Source: Lichenostomus cassidix
Taxonomy: Eukaryota > Chordata > Aves > Passeriformes > Meliphagidae
Assembly: GCA_008360975.2 (NCBI GenBank)
Contig: CM039182.1
Span: 60,920,016 to 60,984,015 of the forward strand
Length of the DNA: 64,000 bases
Direction: 5' to 3'
The position numbers and the translations under genes were made by a program. The first letter of the stretch is position 1, and every line of letters starts with the position of its first letter. Positions 34,771-47,500 of the stretch are shown piece after piece. The notes beneath the pieces are model-generated. The model was not told where the DNA came from. It made no database searches and saw only the letters and a program-made list of their open reading frames with translations.

Positions 34771-37700
34771 GTAGGTATTTGAGACTTGGGTTTTCCAGCA
34801 GCTTTTAGTCTGTTACAGTTCATGCCTTGAGCTCTTTTTTGTGTCGTCTATGGGCTTTAATGTAACTACAATTAGGATTGAAATTAAAAGGAAAGATTCT
34901 TCATAAAACAGTTTAGCAGCCTTTATAAAAGGATTTTTTTCTTCTTTTTACTCAAATGGGGCTTTTAATTGTGAAAAGTAGGACCTGCTAAATATCTTCT
35001 TATGTAATACGTCATGTCTCAGTTTTCTGTTAAGGATTGGTTATTGATAGTCAAAGACTTAAAATTGTTGAATAGAAACTTAATATTTGTGTCAAAATTT
35101 TTGGTGGTCTTGCTATAAAGGTATAGCAGTGCTCTCTTTCTCATTTTCTCAAATTCACCTCTCATGGTTCAGTTTCACTTGGTATGGAATTCAAATTATC
35201 TTAAGAGACTGATGATACCTTGTCACTGCACTGTGCTTAAAGCTTACTTCATTGGAGACATAATAGCTGTCAATGTAAGAGGTTTTTCCAGTTTCAAATC
35301 TGAAAATGCTTCACTTTGAAGTTGCTTTGTTTATCTTAAACTAGATGGCTTCTGAATATAGTTGTATATCAGATGCAACTATTACATGATGGGGTAAAAT
35401 TGATAGGGTAAATGTAAATGAGACCGTCCCAAATAAACATATTTGTCTAGAGTGAAAAGTATGAAAAACACGTTAAGGTACACATCATGTGATAATGAGA
35501 TGCGGTTGACTTTTTTCTTGTTTCTTTTTGGAATGTACAGTGTGAGGGTTGTGTGTTTATGTAGATGCATCTATGCATCCTTGTGTTCTATTTTTAGAAG
35601 TAAATTATATGCCACTCGCACATTCTTAGTGAATCATGCACTAAAGTACGTCTGAATATGAAAAACTATTTTAACTTTGCTTTTTGATTAAATAGCATAT
35701 TGCACTAATTCTAGAGGAGATAAATTGGCAGTCATTTCTGCCTAATGAGCATTACTGTTGTCATGTTTCATCATCACTTAAAAATTATTTCTGTAACAAT
35801 GGCAATGAAACAGAGGGATTTAGAGTGAAAAAAACTGTGTTCTCCAATAACCCTTTGTAAGATCCTTGTGGATTGACTGGTTCTGGTTTTGTGATGGAGT
35901 TTTGGGTTTTTTTCAACTGGAGGCTATTATTCTCATCTCTGATTAGGTGGGAGTAGTTATGCTGCATCATTATAATTTCATGAAGGAAACTTCTTAATCA
36001 GAGATTTTAAGGATATTTTTGTCCTGTCACAGCTGGATTTGTGGTAATTCATCTGTCAATGTGATTTTCATAGTGATTCTTGTATGGTTAGAGAGCAAAT
36101 TCTTACAAGCCTCTTGCTTACAGTAAGCCATGCAAATATTGCATCTTTGGCTCCCATGGCAAACATCTGAAGCACTGCTTGATGTCTAATTGCTGATGAA
36201 AAGGAGAAACAAAAGCATGTCACTTTATGAGCTTTATTCAGAAGTCAATGACGTGAGACCAGGCAACATTGCTATCTATACTTTTATCTTTTTTCTTTTT
36301 TTAACGTGTTTGTGAAAAGTGATCCTAAAATACCTTTTAATTCAGTCTTTCTGAGTGACCACACTAGCAATGGCAGAGTTGGGATTCTGACAAGCAGCTG
36401 AAGTTACGTGTTTACTTTGCATTACCTGAGAGGTAAGGAATGGCATATACTTAATCTGCAGCAGTGTTTGGGGGGTAGGTAAATACTATTAGCTTTCTCA
36501 TTTTGAAGGCAAAGGAAGAATTTGGCAGAAGCCATAAAAGGGGAAAAGTCAGTGTGAAACAGTTACCCCTTAGGTCTTGAAGTCATGGAATTTCTCCTGC
36601 AGAGTGACCTCATCATAAGTTGGTGCATTGAAATGAACACCTTCTGAAAACCATTCTCGGTTGTATTTACAGCATTCTTCCCAGCCCATTAGAGTAAATA
36701 ATTTAAATTTCTTTTTTTCTTTATATATGTTTGTCTCTTTCTCTACAGATAGGTAGCTTGTTTCTCTGTAGACACTGGTACTCTGAATTCTGAAATTAAA
36801 TAAATCCTTGCTCTTGAAAATAATTAGGATTTTTTTTCATTACATAGGGCAGAAAATACTATCTGCCTGAATTACTGTAAAACACAGAATCTTTGCATCA
36901 TCTAATCAGCTTTCACTAATCTGAGTGACTGAGAAAAGGCTACCTGATACTCCTTTCTACTTGTCTATGGGCTGCATAAATCTTACTTCAGTTTTTGAAA
37001 CATCTGCTGTTTGCTTTGAGCATCAGTAAACTGCACTGTAGGATGAGTTGTTATAGCTCTGTACACACTTGGCTAAGCAGTTACCACACTGTTTCATAAA
37101 CCTTGTTATGTTCCTTCCTGAGCAGATGAAAGACACTGTAGTTGATTTTTTTGTATTGAGTTTTGGTGGTGGAGCAAATAAAGCTGTTTCGATCTCTCAA
37201 AAATTATCGCAGTGTGGTAGGAATGGACATACACCAGTGTAGGCCCTGAATTTTTTTTCTTATTTTTGAAAATATATTGGAATCCATTCCATTTCCTACA
37301 GCCATGCTAAGTCAACCGTGTTTTTTCCTGAAAAATATTTTCAAGGGCTGTGTCTTTAAAAAACATCCAGTCAAGCATTGCTCTAAGCTTGGACACTGAC
37401 CAGGTGAGCCTAGTGCTTGTGTTGGTGAAGCATAGTGCAGGGTTAAACCTGAACTTTAGGCATAATCTCAGAACAGTACATCTATCACTTATGTTAGGTC
37501 AGCATTCTTGCAGAAGAGCTTCAGTATTTGATTGTAAATTAAGATCTGTATATAAAAATTATCTGAACAGAAATAAACTTTCAGTGGTTGGATTTTTCAA
37601 GCAATGTCTGGCAGCCTGGTTACAAACTGCCATAAGGATAAGTTGATTTTGGTGTGTTAGAATGGGGAGAGTGCTGTACAAGTGCTGCTGGTGGTCTCTC

Positions 37701-40700
37701 CCCATCATGTGCTTTGGTTAGTCCTGGCACAGCCCTGAGCACACACACCAAGTTCCTCATGGGTGAGATTGAGTCAGAGGCCACAGTCAGCTGAGCACTG
37801 TTTCAACAAGTTCAGAAGTAGAATTGATGAGCACCTTCCCCAGGTTTGAAAATAACATTTTCCAATACTATCTGCAAAGTAGATGTGATGAATTTGGGCC
37901 CCAGTTGCTTCATATGGAAAATCTTCTGTGCCTTTTTAACTTCTTGGAACAACTTTGGAATTGGAAGTACGGAAAGGTGATTAGATGACAATAACACAAA
38001 AAAGTAGTCTGGAAAAACAGTTTTTCTCCAAGTGATTTTCAGCTCAGATGGGTAATTCAGATTTTTTTAGCTGCCTAAGAAGTACTGTTGCTCAGATGGA
38101 TTAAAATCTGTCTTCTGTTTTGTCTTAATAAGCATTATTCCAAAAGGAGAAGTTACACTGGGGAAGGGAAGAAGAGAAGGCAAGCATATTAAGTATCACT
38201 GTGCTGTTTCTCCTCCCAGTTAAATTTAATGTTTCACCAAATCTTGTTCTGAGTACATCATACATGTGAAATTTTGACTTGTGAAGATGTCAGCTGTAAA
38301 TAGGAAACACTTCCCGAGAGGACACTGTTATGTTTCCTCATGCAGTTTTCAGTATGCTGAAGTGTGCAATAGGCAGCTGCGCTTTAGAAATGGGGAGGAG
38401 GCAGAAAGCCTTGATGTTGTGGAGGTGAAAAAGATAAGACTTTTGACTCTTGGGAGGTGGATTTGGTTACACACATGTCTTAATATCACCAGCCTTCATA
38501 GAATCCTAAAACATTTGGGTTGTAAGGGACCTTAAAGACCATCTAGTTCCAGTAGCAACTTCATACAAAATAGTGCCATTTTGGCTTTCCTGTTTAAGTC
38601 TCCTATTATAATCCTGTTGACTAGAAGAAGAATTTACATAGGTCCTCAGCATTCATCCAATATGAAACAATCAGATATTCATGAATGCAGGATGTGGGGG
38701 TGGGGAGGAAGGGGCAGCAAGATGAAACACCTGACATCACTGCAGAAACACGAGTTTGAAAAACAGTTGCAGGAAGCATATTATCATGTAACTTCTCAGA
38801 TTTCATATGAGGTAAAGGTGCAATTTTACAGTTTTGTCAAGGTTTCCCCTGATGAAGTCCAGGAGAAGCAGCATAGTCCCATATTTCCAACAGCATCACC
38901 CGCTCTCATTAAGTGTTGTGTGTGCTTATGAGTGAAATCACTGCTACTGTATGTTGTATTCAGTCAGCTCCAGAGCTGTTATGTGCAGGACAGTATGGCC
39001 AGCTCTGTCTGATATTTGATTCAGTATCTAATATCAGGCACAAGTACCTAAACTTCCACCGGACTTCTTGCTCTGGTTGCTTTTTTTGCCCTGAAACTCC
39101 TATGCTTATGGACCTGATTTTAGCATACTCTTTCTAACAGCTGTCTTCTTACCTGTTTGTTTCTATTATGTTGTCACTGCTTTTATCCTTTATTCTCAAA
39201 AGTAAGCAATGTCCAAGCCAAGTCATTACCTTCTTCAGTCCTTTTTCTCTCAGATCTCTAAATTGATCTGCTTTCAGAACCTTTGCTTTATTTCCTCTGA
39301 AATATACCATGTGTATAAATTAAATACAGCTTTATACACAACTGTTTCTAACTGCAGGTATTTCTACAATTCCTATTTAGGTTAATTAAATAATAATGCC
39401 TCCTGTGAAACCTCCTTCTGGCACTGTAAACTGGCTCATTTCCAACAACTGTTGCATGAAATTGCTCTCAGTTGCTTTTGTAACTGATAATTAATTGTCA
39501 AACAGATTTCTTATATCGGGGAATGTATGATATCAGGGGTGCACTGACCTCCCTCATTAGAGTTTTACATTTTAGCTATTTAAAACCTGTGGAACTGCAG
39601 TGGTGTGCTGGGTCTAACACAGTTGCAGTTTTAAAATTGTTTTCACTGAACCTTTGTTGGACAGTGACTTTATTTTTATTTCACAGCAAGAATTAAAATA
39701 AAACATGTCCAAATCATTAGAGGTTTGGACAGGGCTGTATCTTAAATTATACTTCATTTTGTGTTTGTGTTTATCTTGGATTCTTAAGTTGTTGGTTTTT
39801 TTGCAATGATACTAGTGTGGAGTAAAGCTTTATATGTACAGTTTTTATATCCTGGACTGTGCAATTGTATGCATTTACAGCTGAGTATAGAAGAAATGTA
39901 TTTGTGCACACAACATTTTTGTTAATCTAAATCCAAGAAAAAACGTATTTGTATCTAAAGAAAGATTTAGCCCTATTCCAGTATTCCACTGGGTTTGAGG
40001 GATGAAAGGTAGGGAAACAGAAGCTTTCAGCAGTTTGGTAAAGGACAATTATCTCCTGCCCTTCCTGTTTATTTAGTCTTTTAAATTTACTGAAGTCTTA
40101 AACTGAGCTGTCTAACCAACTAGTTAGGTCAATCCTCAAGTGCATTTCAGTTCATCTGTCTGTCCGTGTGGATTGTAGTTCAGGTTGTACAAAGTGCATT
40201 AAGTATTTGAGATTAGCTACTTCCTATCATCTTCAAATTATGTGAAGAAGTATGGGTACTTCAAGATTTTGATCTTAATTGAAACAAGTGAAATCATGTT
40301 GTTAAATGACAGTCACGAAGATGAAACTCCAGGGAACTCTGATGAAAATGTCAAACTAATTTGCTGTTCTTGCTTCCTTGTCAGAATTGTTCTGAAACTT
40401 GATTTATTTTTTTTTTTCTGGAGGCTTCATTGCTTCATTGTTTTCACATGTGTGAAAACAGACACGGGCTCATATTATTAGTATTACTGTATTTTACTTT
40501 GTTTCATTAGCTGTTGTTAACTCACCGGTATTAATGTTTTTTTCCTGATTCCCCTCCCCATCCCGCTGGGGTGGTTGAAGTAGTCAAGGAGTGGCTGGGA
40601 TTAAACCACAGCACTGATTTTGATGCTTGACAGATTTGTGGCAACTTTACTGAGTTCCTCTCTTGTTCTGGCATCCCCAGAGAGTAGAATTTGAGATCAC

Positions 40701-41294
40701 CTGTTACTTGCAAGCTGCATTGTTGATGGTTTCACCTGGACTGCATGCTAGCTTGCCGTGTTTAACTTCACATTTTTTGTTCCTATTTTGGCACAAAGGA
40801 ATTCTGCTTTGTCTCCACTTCTGGCAAATGGAGGTTAAGTGGCAGGCTGTTAAAAGGTAGCACACTGTATGAACAGGGGACCATGTGTAAAAAAAGTTAG
40901 TATGGTAAATTGGGCTTCAACAGCATTGAAAAGCTGCTTCTGCTTAGACTACTGACAAATACAAGTGAGGGAGATACAATACAGAAGTGCACTTGTGTTG
41001 CTTGTTGGGTTAACATTCAGAGAAGATGCAGAGATTTTCTGTATAAATCTTAGTGGGCTACTTCTGTGGTGCTAGTCTTTCAGGAAGTTACATTCATCCA
41101 TCTTGAGTCTGAGGTATTGCATCTTTAGATTCTCACTTTTATTAGTTTTGATTGTTTTATTGGATTGGGGAGGAGTTTTGCTTTTTTTTTTTTGTACGAC
41201 TGATCACAAAATGTTATTCTTAGTTCTAACTGCACACTGGTTTATCTTCTGTGTTTCTGGGAACACTGTTGTGTTATGTTTGACTCTGTAATAG
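34771..41294 (+). other. CTDP1: CTDP1 intron 8 (6.5 kb)
   Basis: Splits the BRCT domain. The only recognisable repeat is a 57-bp antisense CR1 tail at 38,496-38,552. T runs occur near 40,407-40,418 and 41,182-41,193. No other exon, RNA gene or bounded element seen. Starts GTAGGT and ends CTGTAATAG. Confidence 0.88.
38496..38552 (-). mobile_element. Short CR1 tail, antisense
   Basis: 57 bp reading TCATAGAATCCTAAAACATT through GGACCTTAAAGACCATCTAG, the last bases of a CR1 in reverse complement. Alone in intron 8. Confidence 0.75.
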
Positions 41295-41436
41295 GCACAG
41301 AAAAAGTACGGCAAGCTCAGGACTGCAAGGACCTCCATGTTGTAAACCCTGATTGGCTGTGGAGCTGCCTGGAGCGCTGGGACAAGGTGGAGGAACAGCT
41401 CTTTCCCTTGAAGGATGACTACATCAAAACACACAG
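41295..41436 (+). CDS. CTDP1: CTDP1 exon 9: second half of BRCT
   Basis: 142 nt, residues 713-759. Contains TEKVRQAQDCKDLHVVNPDW followed by LWSCLERWDKVEEQLFPL. The tryptophan in PDWLW is the hallmark BRCT residue in the last helix. Human BRCT of FCP1 binds phosphorylated partners and helps contact the polymerase tail. Ends AG|GTAAGT inside an Arg codon. Confidence 0.97.
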
Positions 41437-41503
41437 GTAAGTGCTAACTTGAGGGAATAGGGGCCATGAAAACAGGTTATTCGTACAATTATGGTGATTT
41501 CTT

Positions 41504-42071
41504 GGTGCAGCCATAAAATTGGTTTCTGACAAATTCAGAATGGTGGTGCAGCCATAAAATTGGTTTCTGACAAATTCAGAATGGTGGTGCAGCCATAAAA
41601 TTGGTTTCTGACAAATTCAGAATGGTGGTGCAGCCATAAAATTGGTTTCTGACAAACTCAGAATGGTGGTGCAGCCATAAAATTGGTTTCTGACAAACTC
41701 AGAATGGTGGTGCAGCCATAAAATTGGTTTCTGACAAACTCAGAATGGTGGTGCAGCCATAAAATTGGTTTCTGACAAACTCAGAATGGTGGTGCAGCCA
41801 TAAAATTGGTTTCTGACAAACTCAGAATGGTGGTGCAGCCATAAAATTGGTTTCTGACAAACTCAGAATGGTGGTGCAGCCATAAAATTGGTTTCTGACA
41901 AACTCAGAATGGTGGTGCAGCCATAAAATTGGTTTCTGACAAACTCAGAATGGTGGTGCAGCCATAAAATTGGTTTCTGACAAACTCAGAATGGTGGTGC
42001 AGCCATAAAATTGGTTTCTGACAAACTCAGAATGGTGGTGCAGCCATAAAATTGGTTTCTGACAAACTCAG
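41504..42071 (+). repeat. 41-bp minisatellite, 14 copies, in intron 9
   Basis: A 41-bp unit starting GGTGCAGCCATAAAATTGG repeats 14 times with an exact period; the last copy is cut after CTCAG. The first three copies read ACAAATTCAG and the other eleven ACAAACTCAG. No other variation is visible, so the array is young or homogenised. It begins 67 bp inside intron 9. Copy number is likely to vary between individuals. Confidence 0.97.
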
Positions 42072-43630
42072 TGCTTATGGATTTTATGAAAGAACTCCCC
42101 ATTTTTGTCTATTTCTGTTTTGCTTAAGCTGAAGACAGTCAACAGTTCAGGAGGCATTTCAGCAACTAGCACAATCAGGTGAAAACTTGTGGTAACAGTA
42201 CTTTCTTTAGCAGTTACTGTTATTAGCTCTTTTAATTTGGAGACATTGCCCTTTTCAGTTCATCCGTAAGCTAACATACAGAATGCCACCGAAGCACAGG
42301 ATCATTGATGCTGCCAAAAAAGGTACATACTTCCATAACATGAAAAGTTGGAGAAGTATGGCATTTTTTGTGAAATCAGGAGAAAGAGAGAAAAAGAAAA
42401 ATACTATAGAAAGTTCTAAGAAGAATTGAAATGCATGAAGATAAGAGCAAAAACTGGAAGAAGAGAAGTAGTGAGAGACAGTTTTGGTATGGTAAGACTG
42501 TTAAAAGAGAAAAGGTAAAAACTAGTGCATTAGGGTGACAGTAAATAGAAGGGACAGCCAAAAACATTATTAGCAAAGAGGAAGTCAGAGGGATGTCATG
42601 AACAGTCCTCTTCAGGATAGTGGTATGGCTAAAATAACTCATGACAAGGTATTGTCAAGCCAGCTTCTGCTTCTTGACTTACCTGTTTGGATAAACCCAC
42701 ATCTTGCAAGCCTAATAGAGGATCTCCCCTTCCATGTTTAGACAGGAAGGAGCACTGCATATTGGGTTTTCTGTATTGAACTGATACTGGTATGATTGAG
42801 TGTGGTAGAGATTTACTTTCTGCTTACAAGATGGCCTTTGAGGGCAGAACATGGGTGTGTAAGGCTTTGAAGAAATACCTGAAAGTGAGGGCATTTATCT
42901 AATGGGACACTAGGTTGAGACACAGGATCCCTATAAGTTAGGAAAAGACATGTGGCGTGGTTATGGCTTAGTCTTTAGAAAGTACTATCAGGTGGTTTTT
43001 AATCAAACTTTGGAATATTTGCATGGGATGCTAATTTGTCTCAGGTGCCTAACACTGCAAAGTTTGCAGTAGAAACCTGGACAGTGGCTTGTAAACATTG
43101 TTTTTTGATGTCTAGATGAATGTTGGTTTCCTCCCTGTAATAATTTACTCTTCCATTTTACTGAAACATAAGTTTTCCTACTTCTGTCTTTCAAATGCAA
43201 TACATCTTAACTTCATACTTCCCCCCCCACCCAAGCTACAGTCAGTAAGATACCGATCTTAATGCAAGTACTTTTACTTTAACCCAGCACGTGCAACTAC
43301 TTTGGAAAATACTTTCTGTGTAATGAAGCTGCTTGAAATAGTGGTTACTGGTCCAAAGCATTTATAAAATAGGGGAGGAATGAAGTCTGAGAAAATATTT
43401 GCATGTAAAATGAACTTAAGATAGCAAGAAAAGAATTGGTAAACTTGGATTGGTTTACCATAAGTGTTATTGCTACAAGATTACTTCAGAAATGTCTGTG
43501 AAAGCATGTGGTAAAAACTTCATTTTTTTGCCACTTCTAATATTTGTTACTAATTAATTGGATTTCTTTTTAATATAGCATTACTTTCATGGAGCATAAC
43601 ATGCTGTTTCATCTGATGATTTTTAAAACT

Positions 43631-43673
43631 TTTTCAATATGCTTGCTATTTTTTATTTCAATATGCTTGCTTA
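43631..43673 (+). repeat. 24-bp-spaced duplication in intron 9
   Basis: TTTCAATATGCTTGCT occurs twice, 24 bp apart, within T-rich sequence. Too short to be a mobile element; a local slippage product is likely. Confidence 0.8.
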
Positions 43674-44293
43674 TTTTTATTATTTATTATTCTTTTTATT
43701 ATTCAATTATGATGGCACTTCATCATAATTGGATAGTATGCCATAAGGGTGATTCCTGCATGTTTCCTGCATGTAAGGGTGAATCTCTGAATGTTTCTGC
43801 TGACGCTTCTAAAGTTATGTTTTTAAAATGCAGCAGGGTGATCATAAGCAGCTTAGTATTTTTAAAATTATTTAGAATGACTTGCAAGTTAACTCTATGT
43901 TTATTTTCTCTCAGAGCAAATTTAGGGAGCAAGGCTTTATACAGTAACCTGCTTTTCTCTTTGTTGCATACATGCAGATTATCATACTACACTAATTGTG
44001 CTGTTGTTACTACCTGGAAGTCATTTCACTAACTTTGTATGTTTAGACAATTTTTAAGGCACACTTACTAATATTCTAATAATTTAAATATGATATTATC
44101 TTGTATTTGCAGTTTTCTGTTTTAAATTCAGTGAGACTTTAATGAGGTGGAGTAGAAGAAATGTTTCTTCAGAGATTTTCCAAACCATTTCCCTCTTCTG
44201 CTTTAGAAAAAAAGGAATGCTCATTTTTTGTGTTCTGGTTAGACAGCTCATTTAAATTTCTAATGCAGTTCTTTCCTGAACTCCATCTAACAG

Positions 44294-44524
44294 AGAAAAT
44301 AGCCCTGCCACATTTCCTGATACAGCCAGCACATTTCAGACAGCTCTGTTTCACCCAACACCGATCCATCCGAAGTCCCAGCCTGGTCCTGAAGTTCGAC
44401 TTTATGATCCTAACACTGGAAAGCTGATCAGGAAAGGCACACAGACATCTGGGCAGTCAATGTACATCCAGTCTCCAGCTCCTCCCATCAACTTGCCAGT
44501 CCACGGTGAACGCTCATCCTTCAG
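44294..44524 (+). CDS. CTDP1: CTDP1 exon 10
   Basis: 231 nt, residues 760-836. Begins RENSPATFPD as in human and contains ALFHPTPIHPKSQPGPEVRL and YDPNTGKLIRKG, then a Pro/Ser/Gln-rich stretch ending GERSSF. It lies between the BRCT domain and the conserved C-terminal region. The middle (TQTSGQSMYIQSPAPPINL) is the part least like the human sequence. Donor AG|GTACCT. Confidence 0.96.
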
Positions 44525-47500
44525 GTACCTAAAGCGTAGCTAAAAGTCATCTACATTTTTAGATTCTGTAGTAAATCTTACTATCACTATCCTTTCATTT
44601 GATCAAATTGTCATTTTTACATTAGTTACTTTGTTTGCTTTCTAAAAAACCAAGAAAATGAGTGAAAGTGAATAATCAGCTGAGGTGAAGTCAGGATGCT
44701 ACAATTCCAGACGCTTTTTGTGCCTCACTGAAGTGCAGCTGGAAACCTCAAACCAAATAAATTCAGTCTGTAGTGTGCTCTAAAGAATGTTACAGTAACT
44801 GAGCTCTGAAGCAAGGCAGCCTGATGTTTCTTAATGGGTCTTAGAATACTGGATTGTGTTGTTAATAAAATGTAACTGATGGCATTTGGCTCTTGTTTAT
44901 AAAATTTTCCTCTTCACCTAATTCCTTCAAATCGGGCATTTAGCTTTGGTTTTGAGGAGTATCAAAGTGATAGAAGAGGGGTGTAGCTGACTGAGCATTG
45001 TTAAATAAGGCCATATGGCTGAGTGCTAGTTACTAATCCTCAGATCACTAAGTCAAGATACTGAAGCAGGAGGAGGAAGAGGCAGCCTGCTTTGTGAAGT
45101 ACAAAGGCTGGCATCTGGACTTTGTCAAAATTCGTGTTAAGCTGCAAAAACACCCCTTGTCTCTTATGGATATGTAAAATATCTGGAATTCACCCCCAGT
45201 TATCTAAATAGAAGATCTAACTTTCTGGAATACTACCAAGCTTAGCAAGGCTTGTTGGCTTCAGTGGTAAGGAAGTATCCAGTTAAAGGCAAAGCTTTTC
45301 TTTGTAAAGTGTGATCAGCGTTTCCCTGTACAGTGTGATCGGAATATAGCAGTTGTTACAAAACAATTCAGTTTTTCAAAAATATGAATCACAGCTCTAA
45401 ATGCACACTGTTTTCTATGTTTCTTCTCCCTTCCCTGCCACTTCAGCAGTGTTACCACTTGTAAAGATTTAGTATAGTAGTGCAGCTTACTATGTTTCCA
45501 CTCTATCTTCCTGTTGTTAAATATTTTATCCTGGTTTTTTTCAGTTGTTACCTGTTCATAGCCTTTTTCTTATTTCAGCGTTCCTGTTGCTGTCAACGGG
45601 TTTTTTGAGTCTCTCTTCTTGTGAAGATGTCCTGTTTTCAGTTCCTTTTTAAGAGTGTCATTTAAAGTCTGTTTTATTTTACTATGACATGATAAATGAG
45701 CATTAAAAACTTTAAATAATGAAGACACAGTATATATCCAGACAGGAACTGAAAAGCTTTTGGATTTTTTTTGTCTGTTGTTGTGGAAGAGAATTTTTCT
45801 AGAAATAAAGCTGGGAGGGTTGTACCTGTATATAATTGTCATGACATTTGAGAGATGCTTCAGTAGGATGAGCTATGTTGATATTAGTATAATGTATATA
45901 ATATAATGTATCATTCAGTGCTTTGAAAATAATATATTTTAATGATTTTCTTACCTTTGTCAACAACTTGAAGTTTGTCCACACTTAATCCTATTTTTCC
46001 TTAGTGCTGAGGTACTTCTTAACTTGAGCATCTTACTGAAGAGGAGAGAAATATACTTTAGCTGTCTTTTTAGCTGAGTTTCATAGAGCTCCAGACAGGT
46101 TTTGAGGGTGGAGTGAGGCTGTGTCTCCTTTCTACTGCCTTTTTTATTCACTTCAGCAGGCTTTTTTGTGACTGTCAATGCTCAAAATGGAGAGATTTTA
46201 ATCTTAAGACCCTGAATCCAGTTACTCAGTGCTGCAACTTCACCCCACAACTAAGCAGCTGTAAGAAAAGAGATGAGCATAAGATCTATGCTGAGAAAAA
46301 TTATTTTCATCCTCATTTCCTGTTGACTTGGTTCTAGTGGTGAAGTTGGTGACCTGTAAACACTGATCTGTTAATTGAGGTACATTTCTATTCTGCAGAG
46401 CAGTTCCACCTTCCTGAGTTAAGGTCCTGAAGAGTGTTTTGTCAAAGTCTAGGAGAAGAGCAAGGCAATGATCAAATACCACAGTGCAGGCAGAGCAGGA
46501 AGGCTGTGAAGAAGTAACAAAAAGCTGAATAGGAGCAGCTTTGCTGTGTCTTGACTGAGGAAGAGCTGAAGCAGTACTGTATACTTTCTCTTAATGCATA
46601 CATCAGTGATAACTTTAAAAAAAAAAACTTCACATCCACTTTAAAATTTGATATAGTATTTGTTTTAAGAGAAAAGTACATTAGTGCAGCAATTTATTGG
46701 TAGAGGACAATGTATTTTGTGTCCTGACAGACTCAATGTGCTCCGTTGTTCACATTCTATAGAAAGATGGGAATGTTTGTAATTAAAGCATTGATTTTTT
46801 AAGCAGAGTTAAAGTTGTTAGCACTCACTGCTGCTCCTATTGTGTAGTCAAAGCCTCCAAAAATCTTCTTTGATAGTAACTCAAATCATCATCTGATTCT
46901 GAATTTCAGATAGTGGGAAACAGAATTGCACTTCTGTGACCAGAAGCCCTTGGGGCCATCATTGCTAAGTTGGTCTCTTAGTCTAAGAATACACCTCCTT
47001 GTGCTTAGGGGAGAACCTCTTCCTTGTGGGGCTGGTTATTGCAAAGGGCTTCAAGTTATCTGAGTACCATTTCATAAGAATGTTTCAGTTCTCCCTGTGC
47101 TGGGGTTCAGCATTTTTAGTTTCTTTCTGAGATTCGGCTTGAAACATAATTTAAAATAGAGTATAGTTTGTTGAAGTATGTGCATGCAATTTGCAGTGAA
47201 ACTATCACCAGTAAATTACAAATGGTTCATTTAACGTAGTCAACATTTCAAGCCACAGGTCTTGCTATTGTGCTCAGCTCTGAGACTTGAGCACCTGCTT
47301 TTTATCATAGCTGTTGCAGCCCAAGCGGAAGAGTGACAAAAAGTTTGCAGCTGTAGTAGAAAGGAAGGGAATGCAATGCTGCTTGGGGGCTGCTGGTGGC
47401 AGCTCTTCTCTGTCTGAGAACTGGAGGGATTCCTCTCTAAAAATAACCTGCGTGTCAGCTTTGACATGCCTAACATGTCTCAACAATTTGCATTTTCATA

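Larger units (their letters stand above)
41437..44293 (+). other. CTDP1: CTDP1 intron 9 (2.9 kb)
   Basis: Holds the 41-bp minisatellite. The rest (42,072-44,293) is AT-rich, with a C run near 43,222-43,229 and a 24-bp-spaced duplication at about 43,631-43,673. Ends CATCTAACAG. Confidence 0.9.

Noticed and set aside
41504..42071. 41-bp array considered as CRISPR-like
   Set aside because: The units are contiguous and identical with no unique spacers, so it is a tandem minisatellite.
45570..45842. 90-codon minus-strand frame in intron 10
   Set aside because: Isolated, AT-rich, no splice or homology support; similar frames arise by chance in this window.
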